DNA from: Prosthecomicrobium pneumaticum
GTDB lineage: Bacteria > Pseudomonadota > Alphaproteobacteria > Rhizobiales > Kaistiaceae
Assembly (NCBI RefSeq): GCF_014199915.1
Contig: NZ_JACHOO010000006.1
Coordinates: 1-64,000 of the forward strand
DNA: 64,000 bases
Direction of reading: 5' to 3'
Positions 8,200-18,573 of this stretch are shown here, one piece after another; position 1 is the stretch's first letter, and each line of letters opens with the position of its first letter. Below the pieces are notes generated by a model. It had not been told where the DNA came from, did not search any database, and saw only the letters and a list, made by a program, of their open reading frames with translations. The position numbers were made by a program, and so were the translations under genes.

Positions 8200-8527
8200 G
8201 GCGCTCGCCGCGCGTCTGGGCAATGGCGGCGGTAGTGCCGCGCCGGCCGCGATGCCCTCGCTCAAGCTCTCGAAGGGCGGCGTTGCCACCAACATTTTCG
8301 GTGTTGTCGGCGCTCTCGTCTGGGCCGGCCTCACCTCGAATGTCGTCACCGGCATGATCGAAAGCTGCGTGCAGGGCGGCGCGTCAGCAGCCGCCTGCCG
8401 CACGAGCGCGGTGAACTGGCCGATGGTCTACGGCTCCTACGGCATCGCGCTTCTTGTCGGCGGCTTCAGCATCGCCGCTCTCGTCATCTCGAAACGCGCC
8501 GGTAGTACCGGCAGCGCCGCCCGGTAG
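8132..8527 (+). CDS. SHOCT-like membrane protein
   Basis: The 131-aa product starts with TARDILDERLARGEITAQEHEAL, the pattern of a SHOCT (short C-terminal) motif, here at the N-terminus. Two predicted membrane helices follow (about residues 55-80 and 100-120). The gene overlaps the resolvase 3' end by 68 bases in another frame, and its stop codon lies in the left arm of a perfect hairpin at 8522-8547. The function is unknown; SHOCT motifs are thought to mediate oligomerisation. Confidence 0.6.
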   Translation: MPTARDILDERLARGEITAQEHEALAARLGNGGGSAAPAAMPSLKLSKGGVATNIFGVVGALVWAGLTSNVVTGMIESCVQGGASAAACRTSAVNWPMVYGSYGIALLVGGFSIAALVISKRAGSTGSAAR

Positions 8528-8547
8528 TACCGCTCTCGGTACTACCG
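8500..8547. repeat. Three copies of an 11-bp element, two forming a perfect hairpin
   Basis: CGGTAGTACCG occurs at 8500-8510 and again at 8522-8532. Its reverse complement CGGTACTACCG is at 8537-8547, so the last two form an 11-bp stem with the loop CTCT. The SHOCT gene ends within the stem. It may act as a transcription attenuator or as a protein-binding cluster. Confidence 0.6.
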
Positions 8548-8571
8548 TCCTCCCAACCGATGGAGAATGCC

Positions 8572-8703
8572 ATGTCCAATCAAGACACCCGCGCCGGTAT
8601 CCAGCATCAGGTGCGCAATTCGGCCAATCCGCCGAAGGTCAACTCCCAGAATCCCGCCTGGAAGAACGAAGCGATCGCATCCGCTGGCGGAAAGAAGAAA
8701 TAG
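8572..8703 (+). CDS. Small hypothetical protein (43 aa)
   Basis: The ORF MSNQDTRAGIQHQVRNS...GGKKK follows the hairpin, with GGAG six bases before the ATG. It is hydrophilic and ends in lysines. Its last 65 bases overlap the 3' end of the minus-strand gene 8639-9331. It is supported only by a ribosome-binding site and a plausible composition. Confidence 0.4.
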   Translation: MSNQDTRAGIQHQVRNSANPPKVNSQNPAWKNEAIASAGGKKK

Positions 8704-9331
8704 ACTTCGCCATCTGGTCCTTCACGGCGGCGCGTATCGCCGGCCTGAAGCGCGGCGGCAGCGTATTCGCCGTGTCGCGGGCAAACGCATCGAGGCCGGC
8801 GGCATAAGCCGCCTCGATGTCGGCCATCGCCGTGTCGAGCTGGCGCTGAAGAAGGAACAGGCTGACCTTGCGCTTGAGGAACGGTGATAGCGGCCGGTCG
8901 AGCGGGCCGCTCATCCGCAGGATATAGCGAATGTCGCGCGAGCGGTCGGGGGGCGACACGTTTGCGGGCACCCGCCACGCCTCCTCCTGCCGGTAGAGCA
9001 GTTCGGCGATGTGCTCATCGCGAGTGCGCTCCGTCACGCCCCGCCGCTTTTTCAGCGCGGGCTGGAGCGCCGCGATACGCCGGTCGAGCCTGTCCTCCTC
9101 GTCGTCGGCAAAGGCCTGCGAAAGGTGCTTCTCCAGGGAGGAGATGTAACCGATCTCGATCAGCCGGCGCCGGATGAGCTCATAGAGGCGGCGCACGGTG
9201 TGATAGGGCAGCCTCGTGCCTGACGCGGCGGCGAGCGCGCTCTCGCCGCTCGCGAACGCGTCGATGATCTTGTTCCGCTGGTAGGCCGATACGCTTGCCG
9301 GCGGCGTTCGCTCGCTTGAGTCTGTCGCCAT
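8639..9331 (-). CDS. Hypothetical protein with N-terminal helix-turn-helix
   Basis: The 230-aa product has a homeodomain-like segment near residues 15-60 (YQRNKIIDAFASGESALAAA, then LPYHTVRRLYELIRRRL), followed by a charged helical body with coiled-coil character. It probably binds DNA; no named family is recognised. It is transcribed away from the recombinase operon across the repeat-rich region 9332-9633 and could regulate it. Confidence 0.6.
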   Translation of the reverse strand: MATDSSERTPPASVSAYQRNKIIDAFASGESALAAASGTRLPYHTVRRLYELIRRRLIEIGYISSLEKHLSQAFADDEEDRLDRRIAALQPALKKRRGVTERTRDEHIAELLYRQEEAWRVPANVSPPDRSRDIRYILRMSGPLDRPLSPFLKRKVSLFLLQRQLDTAMADIEAAYAAGLDAFARDTANTLPPRFRPAIRAAVKDQMAKSISSFRQRMRSLRSSRRDSGS

Positions 9332-9526
9332 CTATGTCCCCGCCCCGTCAGAGTTTTTCGCGCTGAGCCGTTCAAGCACCGTCAGGGAAAACTTGCGCTG
9401 CGGCTTGCCCGGTGCCACTCTTCATCAGCCCCTTCGAACACCTCTTCTTCTCGCTTTTTTCAAAGCGGGAATCCGTCAGGGAGTTCGAAGAATGCTCATT
9501 TTGCATAGCCTCTTACAGACCGTCGA

Positions 9527-9609
9527 ACAAAACAGTCATAACAGTCGAAATAGGAATAATTTCCTTGACTGTTCTTTGTTTGTTCTATATCTTGTGCTGA
9601 CTGTTTTGT
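9527..9609. promoter_or_regulatory. Nested inverted repeats of ACAGTC/GACTGT over the recombinase promoter
   Basis: ACAAAACAGTCA (9527-9538) and TGACTGTTTTGT (9598-9609) are perfect 12-bp inverted repeats. Inside them AACAGTC at 9540-9546 and GACTGTT at 9567-9573 form a second pair. The left two half-sites are nine bases apart and in direct orientation. The array covers the promoter, so it is either an operator array or part of a recombination site. Confidence 0.65.
9565..9593 (+). promoter_or_regulatory. Sigma70-like promoter of the recombinase operon
   Basis: TTGACT (9565-9570) and TATCTT (9588-9593) are separated by 17 bases, about 40 bases before the start at 9634. The -35 hexamer overlaps one of the GACTGTT half-sites, which suggests repression. 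Confidence 0.6.
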
Positions 9610-9633
9610 CAGGTGACCGGAAGGAGGTGTGTC

Positions 9634-9954
9634 ATGGCCAATGACAAACCTCACGCTTCCGGAAGTGAAGTGCAGCCTTTCGCTGTCGAGTTCACGGCTG
9701 CCGATGCCGAGCGGTACAAGCCGCTTCTCGAAGACCTTGAGATTTCCGATGAGCAGGCGTTCGAGTTCCTCTCGACGATGTGGTCGATCATGGCGCGCTT
9801 CGTCGAGATGGGTTTCTCGCTCGAACCTTGTGGGCAACTCCTAGAAGACTTCGAAAAGGCCGCGTTGAGCGGGCACAGCGGCGTAAACTTACGCCCACCG
9901 ACACAGACAACAGATTCAATCAGCAGCGAGGACGCTCCTGGAGATAGACGATGA
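9634..9954 (+). CDS. Small hypothetical protein upstream of the recombinase
   Basis: The ATG at 9634 is chosen over an upstream ATG-less extension because AAGGAGGTG lies just before it. The product is 106 aa, acidic and helical in the middle (SDEQAFEFLSTMWSIMARFVEMG). Its stop overlaps the recombinase ATG (ATGA), so the two are translationally coupled. It may be a recombination directionality or regulatory partner; that is inference from position only. Confidence 0.7.
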   Translation: MANDKPHASGSEVQPFAVEFTAADAERYKPLLEDLEISDEQAFEFLSTMWSIMARFVEMGFSLEPCGQLLEDFEKAALSGHSGVNLRPPTQTTDSISSEDAPGDRR

Positions 9955-11573
9955 CGAATGAGAGACAAAAGCCCGCAATCATTTATGTGCGGGTGAGCGA
10001 CGGCAAAGCCGGAAAGCGCGGCGATGGCTTGCGCTCGCAGGAAACCACATGCCGCGACTTCGCACGCTACGCGGGCTACAGTGTCGATGCGGTGTTTTCC
10101 GATGACATCACAGGCGAGGTGATGAAGCGGCCCGGCATGGATTCCATGCTGAAGTTTCTCAAGAAACATCGTTCTGCCGAGTACACCGTCATCATCGATT
10201 CAATCGATCGTTTCGCGCGCGACGTGCGGGGCCACTGGGATTTGCGCGACCTGCTTCGCGAAGCGGGCGGCAAGCTCGTCAGTCCCAAGATGGAGTTCAA
10301 GGACGACGCGGACTCCGTGATGGTGGAGAACATCCACGCGACTTTCGCCCAGCACTTCCGTCAGAAGAATGCGGAGCAGACGCTGCGGCGCATGAAGGCG
10401 CGCGTCATGGGCGGATATTTCGTTTTCCATGCGCCGCTTGGCTATGAGTACCACAGGGTCGTCGGCCAGGGGCAGATGCTGCGCCCCGTGGAGCCGGTTG
10501 CCTCCGTCATCCGTGAAGCGATGCAGGGATACGCTGACGGCCATTTCACCAACCAGGCCGCCGTCGTCGAGTGGCTCCAGAACAATCCGCTATTCCCCAA
10601 GGGGAAGTCAGGGATCGTTCGCCAGCAATGGGTCAGTCACCTCTTGCGCAGCCCGGTCTACGCTGGCTACGTCGAGGCACCGAGATGGGGTGTCCCGCTG
10701 ACGAAGGGCCACCATGAGGCGCTTATCAGCTTCGAGACCTTCCAGAGAATTCAGGACCGCCTGAGCGGCGCGGCGCCCAAACCGCGCAAGGACCATAACG
10801 ACGACTTCCCGCTACGTGGGTTCGTGAACTGTCACTGCGGCACCCCTTTGACGGCCTGTTGGTCGAAAGGTCGCATGAGCAGGCACCCGTACTATCTTTG
10901 CCCTAACAAGCGTGGCGGGTGCCCTGACTACGGCAAGTCGATCCGCCGTGACGTTCTGCACGCGGACTTCGAGAAGCTGCTGCGGTCATTGACGCCCAAC
11001 GAAACGATGTTCGGCATCGCGACGCGCATGTTCGAGGAGCTGTGGAAGCGCCGCCTTGAACGCGCACAGGAGCAGGTGAAAGCGCTCAATACAGAGCTGG
11101 TCCGGATTGACCGGCAGGTGTCGCAGCTGCTGGAGCGTATTCTCGACGCGAGCCTGCCGAGCGTGATCAGCACCTACGAGCAGCGCATCGCGCAACTCGA
11201 AAAAGAGAAGATCGTGATACGTGAGAAGGTGGAGAGCGCAGGCGCTCCGAAGGGAAATCGCGACCGCGCACTTAGAACCGCTCTCGCGTTCCTCTCAAGT
11301 CCTTGGAATCTCTGGAGTAGCGAGAGGCGCGAAGACCGAAAAACAGTGCTCAAGCTCGTGTTCGGGGCTCGCCTCGAATACGTAAGGAATGAGGGACTTA
11401 GAACCCCAAATCTGACCTTGCCTTTCAAGGTCTTAGGTCAAATTTCCGGTGAAAATCGGTGGTTGGCGCACCCGACAGGATTCGAACCTGTGACCTCTGC
11501 CTTCGGAGGGCAGCACTCTATCCAGCTGAGCTACGGGTGCGAGCCGGGTCGCGTCGCGACCCCGTCTCCTTAG
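9951..11573 (+). CDS. Large serine recombinase (integrase)
   Basis: The 540-aa product has the large serine recombinase layout. The N-terminal catalytic domain has the nucleophile in IIYVRVSDGKAG (Ser16) and continues with SQETTCRDFARYAGY and IIDSIDRFARDVRG. A recombinase domain covers roughly 180-270 (VVEWLQNNP, VSHLLRSPVYAGYVE). A zinc ribbon follows (CHCGTPLTACWSKGR, YYLCPNKRGGCPDYG), then a coiled-coil segment near 365-420. The enzyme catalyses att-site integration and excision. The last roughly 35 residues (HPTGFEPVTSAFGGQHSIQL) are simply the antisense translation of tRNA-Arg, so the reading frame crosses an attachment-like junction. It is probably the integrase of the left accessory element. 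Confidence 0.93.
   Translation: MTNERQKPAIIYVRVSDGKAGKRGDGLRSQETTCRDFARYAGYSVDAVFSDDITGEVMKRPGMDSMLKFLKKHRSAEYTVIIDSIDRFARDVRGHWDLRDLLREAGGKLVSPKMEFKDDADSVMVENIHATFAQHFRQKNAEQTLRRMKARVMGGYFVFHAPLGYEYHRVVGQGQMLRPVEPVASVIREAMQGYADGHFTNQAAVVEWLQNNPLFPKGKSGIVRQQWVSHLLRSPVYAGYVEAPRWGVPLTKGHHEALISFETFQRIQDRLSGAAPKPRKDHNDDFPLRGFVNCHCGTPLTACWSKGRMSRHPYYLCPNKRGGCPDYGKSIRRDVLHADFEKLLRSLTPNETMFGIATRMFEELWKRRLERAQEQVKALNTELVRIDRQVSQLLERILDASLPSVISTYEQRIAQLEKEKIVIREKVESAGAPKGNRDRALRTALAFLSSPWNLWSSERREDRKTVLKLVFGARLEYVRNEGLRTPNLTLPFKVLGQISGENRWLAHPTGFEPVTSAFGGQHSIQLSYGCEPGRVATPSP
11464..11540 (-). tRNA. tRNA-Arg (anticodon CCG)
   Basis: The minus strand folds into a complete cloverleaf of 77 bases. The acceptor pair is GCACCCG/CGGGTGC, the D-arm has TAGCTCAGCTGGATAGAG, the anticodon stem CTGCC/GGCAG holds the loop CTCCGAA (anticodon CCG, codon CGG), the T-arm has ACAGGTTCGAATCCTGT, and CCA is encoded. 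It follows accD on the same strand. Its 3' half overlaps the antisense recombinase gene. Confidence 0.97.
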
Positions 11574-11752
11574 CCGAAGCGGGGCGCGCGTTCAATGGGC
11601 GATGCCGGCGTTGTCGTGTCGGCCCCGGGCACGCACTGCCGGGGCGCGACGGCCGGGCGGCGCAGCGCGAGCGATCGGCCGGAGTGGCGGAGGTCCCGTC
11701 CGCGTCATTCAACCCGAGCTCGCCCGACCCTCGGCCGCGCCAGCCGCCACCC

Positions 11753-12670
<918 letters not shown>

Positions 12671-12681
12671 CGGCTGATCCC

Positions 12682-13524
12682 TCAGGCGGCCGCGTCGCGC
12701 CGGGCCTCGCGCACGCCGCGCGCGAGCGCGGTGACGAGGCTCGTGACAGCGGAGAGCGTCCGTTCCGTGGCGCGGTCTTCAGCGTCGAGCGAACCGGCGA
12801 TCGCCGCGACGATCGCCGAGCCGACGACGACGCCGTCCGCATTCTCCCCGATCGCCGCCGCCTGTTCGGCCGTCCTGACGCCGAAGCCGACCGCGACGGG
12901 AAGCGCCGTGTGGCGCTTGATCCGGCCGACCGCCTCGGCGACCCGCGCCGTGTCCGGCGCCGCCGTGCCGGTGATGCCGTTGACGGAGACGTAGTAGACG
13001 AAGCCCGATGTGTTGGCGAGCACGGCCGGCAGCCGCTTCTCGTCGGTCGTCGGGGTGGCGAGCCGGACGAAATTGAGCCCGCCGCGCAGCGCCGGCAGGC
13101 AGAGCTCCTCGTCCTCCTCGGGTGGCAGGTCGACGACGATCAGCCCGTCGACGCCCGATTCCTTCGCCTCGGCGACGAAGCGCTCGACGCCATAGTTGTA
13201 GATCGGGTTGTAATAGCCCATCAGGACGAGCGGCGTCGTGTCGTCGCCTTCGCGGAAGGCGCGCACCAGCGCGAGCGTCTTGGCGAGCGTCTGGCCGGCC
13301 TTCAGCGCGCGAAGCCCGGCGGCCTGGATCGCCGGACCGTCGGCCATCGGATCGGAAAAGGGCATGCCGAGCTCGATCACGTCGGCGCCGGCCGCCGGCA
13401 GCGCCTTGACGAGGGCGAGCGAGGTGTCGGGGTCGGGATCGCCGGCGGTGACGAAAGTGACGAGCGCCGGCCGGCCCTCGGCGGCGAGCGCGGCGAAGCG
13501 GGCGTCGATGCGGGTGGAGGTCAT
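12682..13524 (-). CDS. trpA: Tryptophan synthase alpha subunit
   Basis: The 280-aa TIM-barrel protein cleaves indole-3-glycerol phosphate to indole and glyceraldehyde phosphate, and partners with TrpB. The signatures [19 protein letters not shown] (with the catalytic Glu) and [14 protein letters not shown] (with the catalytic Asp) are present, as is the phosphate-binding VGFGVRT and GVVVGSAIV. It lies downstream of trpB with a 325-base repeat-containing gap, and just upstream of accD. Confidence 0.97.
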   Translation of the reverse strand: MTSTRIDARFAALAAEGRPALVTFVTAGDPDPDTSLALVKALPAAGADVIELGMPFSDPMADGPAIQAAGLRALKAGQTLAKTLALVRAFREGDDTTPLVLMGYYNPIYNYGVERFVAEAKESGVDGLIVVDLPPEEDEELCLPALRGGLNFVRLATPTTDEKRLPAVLANTSGFVYYVSVNGITGTAAPDTARVAEAVGRIKRHTALPVAVGFGVRTAEQAAAIGENADGVVVGSAIVAAIAGSLDAEDRATERTLSAVTSLVTALARGVREARRDAAA

Positions 13525-13677
13525 GCGAGGCTACCCATGAGAGAAGCGGTGCGGCGCGGAAGGGGAACCCCCTCTCCGGCTTGCAGCAGAAGGGAGGGTG
13601 AGCGAGGTCCCCGGCGTGGCGAAGAAAAGGCCCTCACCCTTCGCGTCCAGGTTCGCTTCGCTCGCCAGGAAGCGAAG

Positions 13678-13701
13678 CCCTCTCCCGCGCGCGGGAGAGG
13701 G
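13678..13701. repeat. REP-like palindrome, copy 1
   Basis: CCCTCTCCCGCG followed by CGCGGGAGAGGG is a perfect 24-base palindrome. Confidence 0.75.
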
Positions 13702-13792
13702 GGCGCGGCGTCGGCGCTCGGTCTGAATACCGACTGAACTCGGCGGCCCGGATCCATTATTTGAGGACGAGCATGGGGGCGCAGAGGAGAAG

Positions 13793-13818
13793 CCCCTCTC
13801 CCGCCTGCGGGAGAGGGG
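13793..13818. repeat. REP-like hairpin, copy 2
   Basis: CCCCTCTCCCGC and GCGGGAGAGGGG form a perfect 12-bp stem with a two-base CT loop. It shares its stem with copy 1. Confidence 0.75.
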
Positions 13819-13849
13819 AAGAGGGCCGATGCGCGCCGGGTGCGCCGCC

Positions 13850-15066
<1,217 letters not shown>

Positions 15067-15070
<4 letters not shown>

Positions 15071-15750
15071 GGGGCGATACTCTCGAGCTGGCTGCGGGCG
15101 GCGATCGGCCCAACGGCCCTTACGGCCGAAACGAAGGCGTGGATCAGGTCGGGGTCCTTGACGCCGGGCGCCCGCTCCACCCCGGAGGAGACGTCGACGC
15201 CGATGACCGGTGCGGCGGCGAGCGCGGCGGCGACATTGCCGACCGACAGCCCGCCCGACAGCATATAGGGTCCGGCTTCGAGGCCGGCGAGGAGGTCCCA
15301 GTCGAAGGCGATGCCGTTGCCGCCCGGCAGGGCGCCCGGTCCCTTGGGCGGCTTGGCGTCGAGCAGCACGCGGTCGGCGACGGCCGCGAAGCGCGCCGCG
15401 GCGGCGAGATCGCCGGTCGCCGAGACGCCGACCGCCCGCATCACCGGGCGGCCGAATGTCCGCCGGGCGGCGCGGATCGTGTCCTCGTCCTCGGTGCCGT
15501 GCAGTTGCAGCCAGTCGGGATCGACGGCGGCGACGAGATCGCCGAGCGCCGGCAAGGGCACGTCGACGGTCAGCGCGACGACCGCCAGCTTGCCGCGGGC
15601 GCGCGCGGCGAGCACCGCGGCCCGCTCGGGCGTCACGAAGCGGGGGCTCTTCGGATAGAAGTTGAGACCGACCATGTCGGCGCCCGCCGCGATCGCCGCG
15701 TCGAGCGTCTCCTCGGTCGAAAGGCCGCAAATCTTCACGATCGTCCGCAT
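15067..15750 (-). CDS. trpF: Phosphoribosylanthranilate isomerase
   Basis: The 227-aa TIM-barrel protein starts at the ATG at 15750 ([14 protein letters not shown]), with the catalytic Cys in KICGL and the catalytic Asp in the ALTVDVP strand. [10 protein letters not shown] and SGGLSVGNV are family motifs. It catalyses the Amadori rearrangement of phosphoribosylanthranilate in tryptophan synthesis. It overlaps trpB by four bases. Confidence 0.95.
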
Positions 15751-15809
15751 GGAGCATGCATGTGGCACGAAGCGGCGCGCGAGTCCAACCCCTCGCGTGC
15801 CGCCGCGGC

Positions 15810-16766
15810 TCAGAGCGCGCCGAGCCGGCCGATCACGTGCACGGCGGCGGCGAGATCCTCGATCGCCGTGCCGACCGATTTGAAGAGGGTGATCTCCTCG
15901 GCGCTCCTGCGCCCGGGCGCCGTGCCGCGGCAGAGGTCGAAAAGATCGCCCTCGATCGCGGCGAGCGCACCGGAGGCGAGCGGCTGCACGATGTCGCCCG
16001 CCTCGGCGCTCGCCCCGGCGCGGGTGTCGACATAGACCCGCGCGCGCCGCACCGCCGCGTCGTCCGCCTCGCGCATCGCGGGGGTGAAGCCGCCGACGAG
16101 ATCGACATGGGCGCCGGGCGAGAGATGCGCGCCGGTGACGAGCGGGACGGCGGAGAGCGTCGCGGAGGAGACGATGTCGGCCGCGCCGAGCGCCGCGGGA
16201 AGGTCGGCGACCGCCCGCACGCAGAGGCCGGGCCGGTCGAGTCGGGCCGCGAGTTCGGCGGCACGCTCCGGCGTCCGGTTCCAGACGGCGACCTCCTCGA
16301 GCGGCCGGATCGCGGCATGGGCGGCGATGAGATGGGCGGCGAGGGCGCCCGCGCCGATCATCAGCAGGCGGCGGGCATCCGGCCGGGCGAGATAATCCGC
16401 GGCGAGCGCGGAAGCCGCCGCGGTGCGCCAGAGGGTCAGCCGGGGCCCGTCGAGAAGGGCGACCGGCGCACCGGTCTCCCCCGACATCAAGAGATAGGAC
16501 CCCTGCACCGTCGCGACGCCCTTCCCGGCATTGCCGGGAAAGACGCTGACGAGCTTGACGCCGAGATGGCCGAAGCCGCCCTCGCCCGCCCGGCTCTGCC
16601 AGGCCGGCATCAGGAGCAGCATGGCATCGCCGGCATCGGGCCGGGGAATGGCGTGGTGGTGCCGGACGGGAACCGTCACCTCGTCGCGGAAGGCGGCGCG
16701 GAGCGCCTCGACGAGCCCGTTGCGGTCGAGCACCCGGTCGATCGCCGCGGCGTCGACGATGCGCAT
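15810..16766 (-). CDS. Ornithine cyclodeaminase/mu-crystallin family protein
   Basis: The 318-aa protein has the OCD layout: an N-terminal substrate domain with [11 protein letters not shown], then an NAD(P)-binding Rossmann domain with [27 protein letters not shown] and [10 protein letters not shown] are family features, and [12 protein letters not shown] holds the expected Asp region. The exact substrate (ornithine, alanine or an imino acid) cannot be told from sequence. Its ATG overlaps the stop of the lapA-like gene, so it belongs to the same transcript as ihfB-lapA-trpF. Confidence 0.85.
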   Translation of the reverse strand: MRIVDAAAIDRVLDRNGLVEALRAAFRDEVTVPVRHHHAIPRPDAGDAMLLLMPAWQSRAGEGGFGHLGVKLVSVFPGNAGKGVATVQGSYLLMSGETGAPVALLDGPRLTLWRTAAASALAADYLARPDARRLLMIGAGALAAHLIAAHAAIRPLEEVAVWNRTPERAAELAARLDRPGLCVRAVADLPAALGAADIVSSATLSAVPLVTGAHLSPGAHVDLVGGFTPAMREADDAAVRRARVYVDTRAGASAEAGDIVQPLASGALAAIEGDLFDLCRGTAPGRRSAEEITLFKSVGTAIEDLAAAVHVIGRLGAL

Positions 16767-17092
16767 CAGGCGGCGTTCCGGCGCGGCGGGATGGTGAGCG
16801 CCACGGAGGGCGGCGCCGCGCCGCGCTCCTTGCGCGCCATCTCGGCCCGGAGCCGGCGGGCGGTGCGGCGCCAGCGACCCTGCCTCAGCCAGGCGGCGAC
16901 GCCGCCGAGCACCGCGCCGAGGGCGACCGCGGCGAAGAGGAGCCAGAACAGCGGCACCTCGAAAGCGATGACGGGGTCCGCCGGGTTGAACGGGTCGAGC
17001 GAGACCCGAACGGGCGTCCGGTTGGCAACCGAAAGGGCGATGACGAGGATCGCCACGGGCAGCACGACGGCAACGGTGATCAGGCGCCGCAT
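16766..17092 (-). CDS. LapA-family inner-membrane protein
   Basis: The 108-aa protein has two predicted membrane helices (ITVAVVLPVAILVIALSVAN and FWLLFAAVALGAVLGGVAAW) and the central NRTPVRVSLDPF segment typical of lipopolysaccharide assembly protein A domain proteins (LapA/DUF1049). It lies 31 bases after ihfB and overlaps the next gene, as in related genomes. In enterobacteria LapA helps regulate LPS synthesis; that role here is inference. Confidence 0.85.
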   Translation of the reverse strand: MRRLITVAVVLPVAILVIALSVANRTPVRVSLDPFNPADPVIAFEVPLFWLLFAAVALGAVLGGVAAWLRQGRWRRTARRLRAEMARKERGAAPPSVALTIPPRRNAA

Positions 17093-17123
17093 CGGCTCTC
17101 CTTTCCGAGGGGGGCGGTGCGCG

Positions 17124-17405
17124 TCAGACGTCGTTGAGACGCTCGCGCATTTCCTTGCCGGTCTTGAAGAAGGGCACGTATTTCTCGGTGACCTCAACTT
17201 TCGTGCCGGTGCGCGGGTTGCGCCCCTGCCGCGCCGGCCGGTTCTTGACCGAGAAGGCGCCGAAGCCGCGCAGCTCGACCCGGTCGCCGCGCGCCATGGC
17301 GGCGACGATCTCGTCGAGGATGGCGTTGACGATGTTCTCGACGTCGCGCTGGTAGAGATGCGGATTCTGCTCCGCGATCCGCTGCACAAGCTCCGATTTG
17401 ATCAT
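17124..17405 (-). CDS. ihfB: Integration host factor subunit beta
   Basis: The 93-aa HU/IHF-fold protein starts [17 protein letters not shown] and has the DNA-binding arm ([22 protein letters not shown]) and C-terminal [17 protein letters not shown] beta pairs with IHF alpha to bend DNA. Its ATG overlaps the sppA stop (ATGA), so it is translationally coupled to sppA. Confidence 0.96.
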   Translation of the reverse strand: MIKSELVQRIAEQNPHLYQRDVENIVNAILDEIVAAMARGDRVELRGFGAFSVKNRPARQGRNPRTGTKVEVTEKYVPFFKTGKEMRERLNDV

Positions 17406-18412
17406 CGCGGCGCCCCCTCAGCGTCGGACAGACCGGCCGGAGCGTGCCAAACCGACAGGAGACCGTCAAGGACGAGGGGGGAAGAGGGGATCAGCCGCTC
17501 GGCGCCGAGGACGCGCAGCAGCGCCGGCGGGAGGCCGGCCTGCTCGGCGAGCCAGACGACCGCGGCCTTCGACAGCGAGAACGGACCGCCGGTCCGGTCG
17601 ACCGGCTTCCAGTCGACGACCGGCAGGGCCGGATCGACGTCCTTCTCGTCGGCGAGCCAGGCGATCGCCGTGTCCTCGCCGCCGATCGCGTCGACGAGCT
17701 TCGCATCGAGCGCCTGCCGGCCGGAATAGACCCGGCCGTCGGCGAGCCGCAGCGTCGTCGCCCGGTCGAGGCCTCGCCGCTCGGCGACGATGTCGACGAA
17801 CCAGTCGAAGGTGTCGCGGATCAGCGCCTCGATCACCGCGCGCGCCTCGGGCGTGGTCGGCTCGAAGGGCGAGGGCTCCGCCTTCAGGGGCGCCGACTTG
17901 ATCGACTCGACCTTGATGCCGAGATGGTCGAGCGCCTGGCTGACCTCCGGATACTGGAAGATCACGCCGATCGAGCCGGTGATGGTCGAGCGGCGGGCGA
18001 CGATATGGTCGGTGGCGATCGCCGCCATATAGGCGGCCGAGGCGCCGACGCTGCGCATCGAGGCGACGGTGGGCTTCGCCTCGGAAAGCCGGCGCAGCGC
18101 ATCGTAGAGCGCCTCGCCGCCGGCGGTCGAACCGCCGGTCGAATCGATCGCCACCACGGCACCGCGGACCGCATCGCTCTTCGCGACGCTGTCGATCATC
18201 TCGACGAGATCGCGGTCGTCGGAGATGAAGCCGCTGATGGTGATGCGTGCAATGTGCGGCCGGCTGCGCTGACCGAAGGCGTCCGGCCCGGCGAGCGCGA
18301 CGACGGCGGCGGCGACCGCGATGGCGAGGAGGAGGAAGGCCGCCACCCGCCAGAAGGAGAGCTTTCGTCTCAGCCGTCGCCGGTCGACGATCTGCTCCGC
18401 GTCCATCGCCAT
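17402..18412 (-). CDS. sppA: Signal peptide peptidase SppA, S49 family
   Basis: The 336-aa protein starts at the ATG at 18412 after GGAGACG. A membrane anchor ([21 protein letters not shown]) spans residues 20-45, followed by the S49 protease domain with the substrate-binding [10 protein letters not shown], the nucleophile region [11 protein letters not shown], and TGSIGVIFQ. It degrades cleaved signal peptides in the inner membrane. It lies between rpsA and ihfB. Confidence 0.93.
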   Translation of the reverse strand: MAMDAEQIVDRRRLRRKLSFWRVAAFLLLAIAVAAAVVALAGPDAFGQRSRPHIARITISGFISDDRDLVEMIDSVAKSDAVRGAVVAIDSTGGSTAGGEALYDALRRLSEAKPTVASMRSVGASAAYMAAIATDHIVARRSTITGSIGVIFQYPEVSQALDHLGIKVESIKSAPLKAEPSPFEPTTPEARAVIEALIRDTFDWFVDIVAERRGLDRATTLRLADGRVYSGRQALDAKLVDAIGGEDTAIAWLADEKDVDPALPVVDWKPVDRTGGPFSLSKAAVVWLAEQAGLPPALLRVLGAERLIPSSPLVLDGLLSVWHAPAGLSDAEGAPR

Positions 18413-18500
18413 GCCGCGTCTCCGTTTCTTCGCCCCCCATAAGGGGTTAGCGGGATCGCTCGGCAAAAGCAAACGGCGCCCGGCGGGGCCGGCCGGCGGG

Positions 18501-18533
18501 CAAAAGAAAACGCCCCGGCCGATGGCCGGGGCG
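18501..18533 (-). terminator. Rho-independent terminator of rpsA
   Basis: On the minus strand a stem CGCCCCGGCC/GGCCGGGGCG with the loop ATC is followed by TTTTCTTTTG. It sits about 40 bases after the rpsA stop and before sppA. Confidence 0.88.
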
Positions 18534-18573
18534 CGTGTCGTGTCGGTTGCGGGCGCCGGTGCGGCGCGCCCGA

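Larger units (their letters stand above)
9332..9633. other. AT-rich divergent region with nested inverted repeats and a promoter
   Basis: The gap between the minus-strand HTH gene and the recombinase operon is much more AT-rich than its surroundings. It carries the long inverted repeat at 9527-9609 and a sigma70-like promoter at 9565-9593, described separately. No gene is seen. Confidence 0.6.
13525..13849. other. trpB-trpA intergenic region with palindromic repeat elements
   Basis: The 325-base gap has no gene. It contains two perfect palindromic elements built on CTCTCCCGC/GCGGGAGAG (13678-13701 and 13793-13818) and further partial copies (near 13562-13575). These look like dispersed intergenic repeats of the REP type rather than operon-specific signals. 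Confidence 0.7.

Noticed and set aside
12910-13737. 275-aa plus-strand frame
   Set aside because: Antisense to trpA and the repeat region.
15756-17729. 657-aa open frame on the plus strand
   Set aside because: It runs antisense across the ornithine cyclodeaminase-like gene, lapA, ihfB and part of sppA, and has no recognisable domain.
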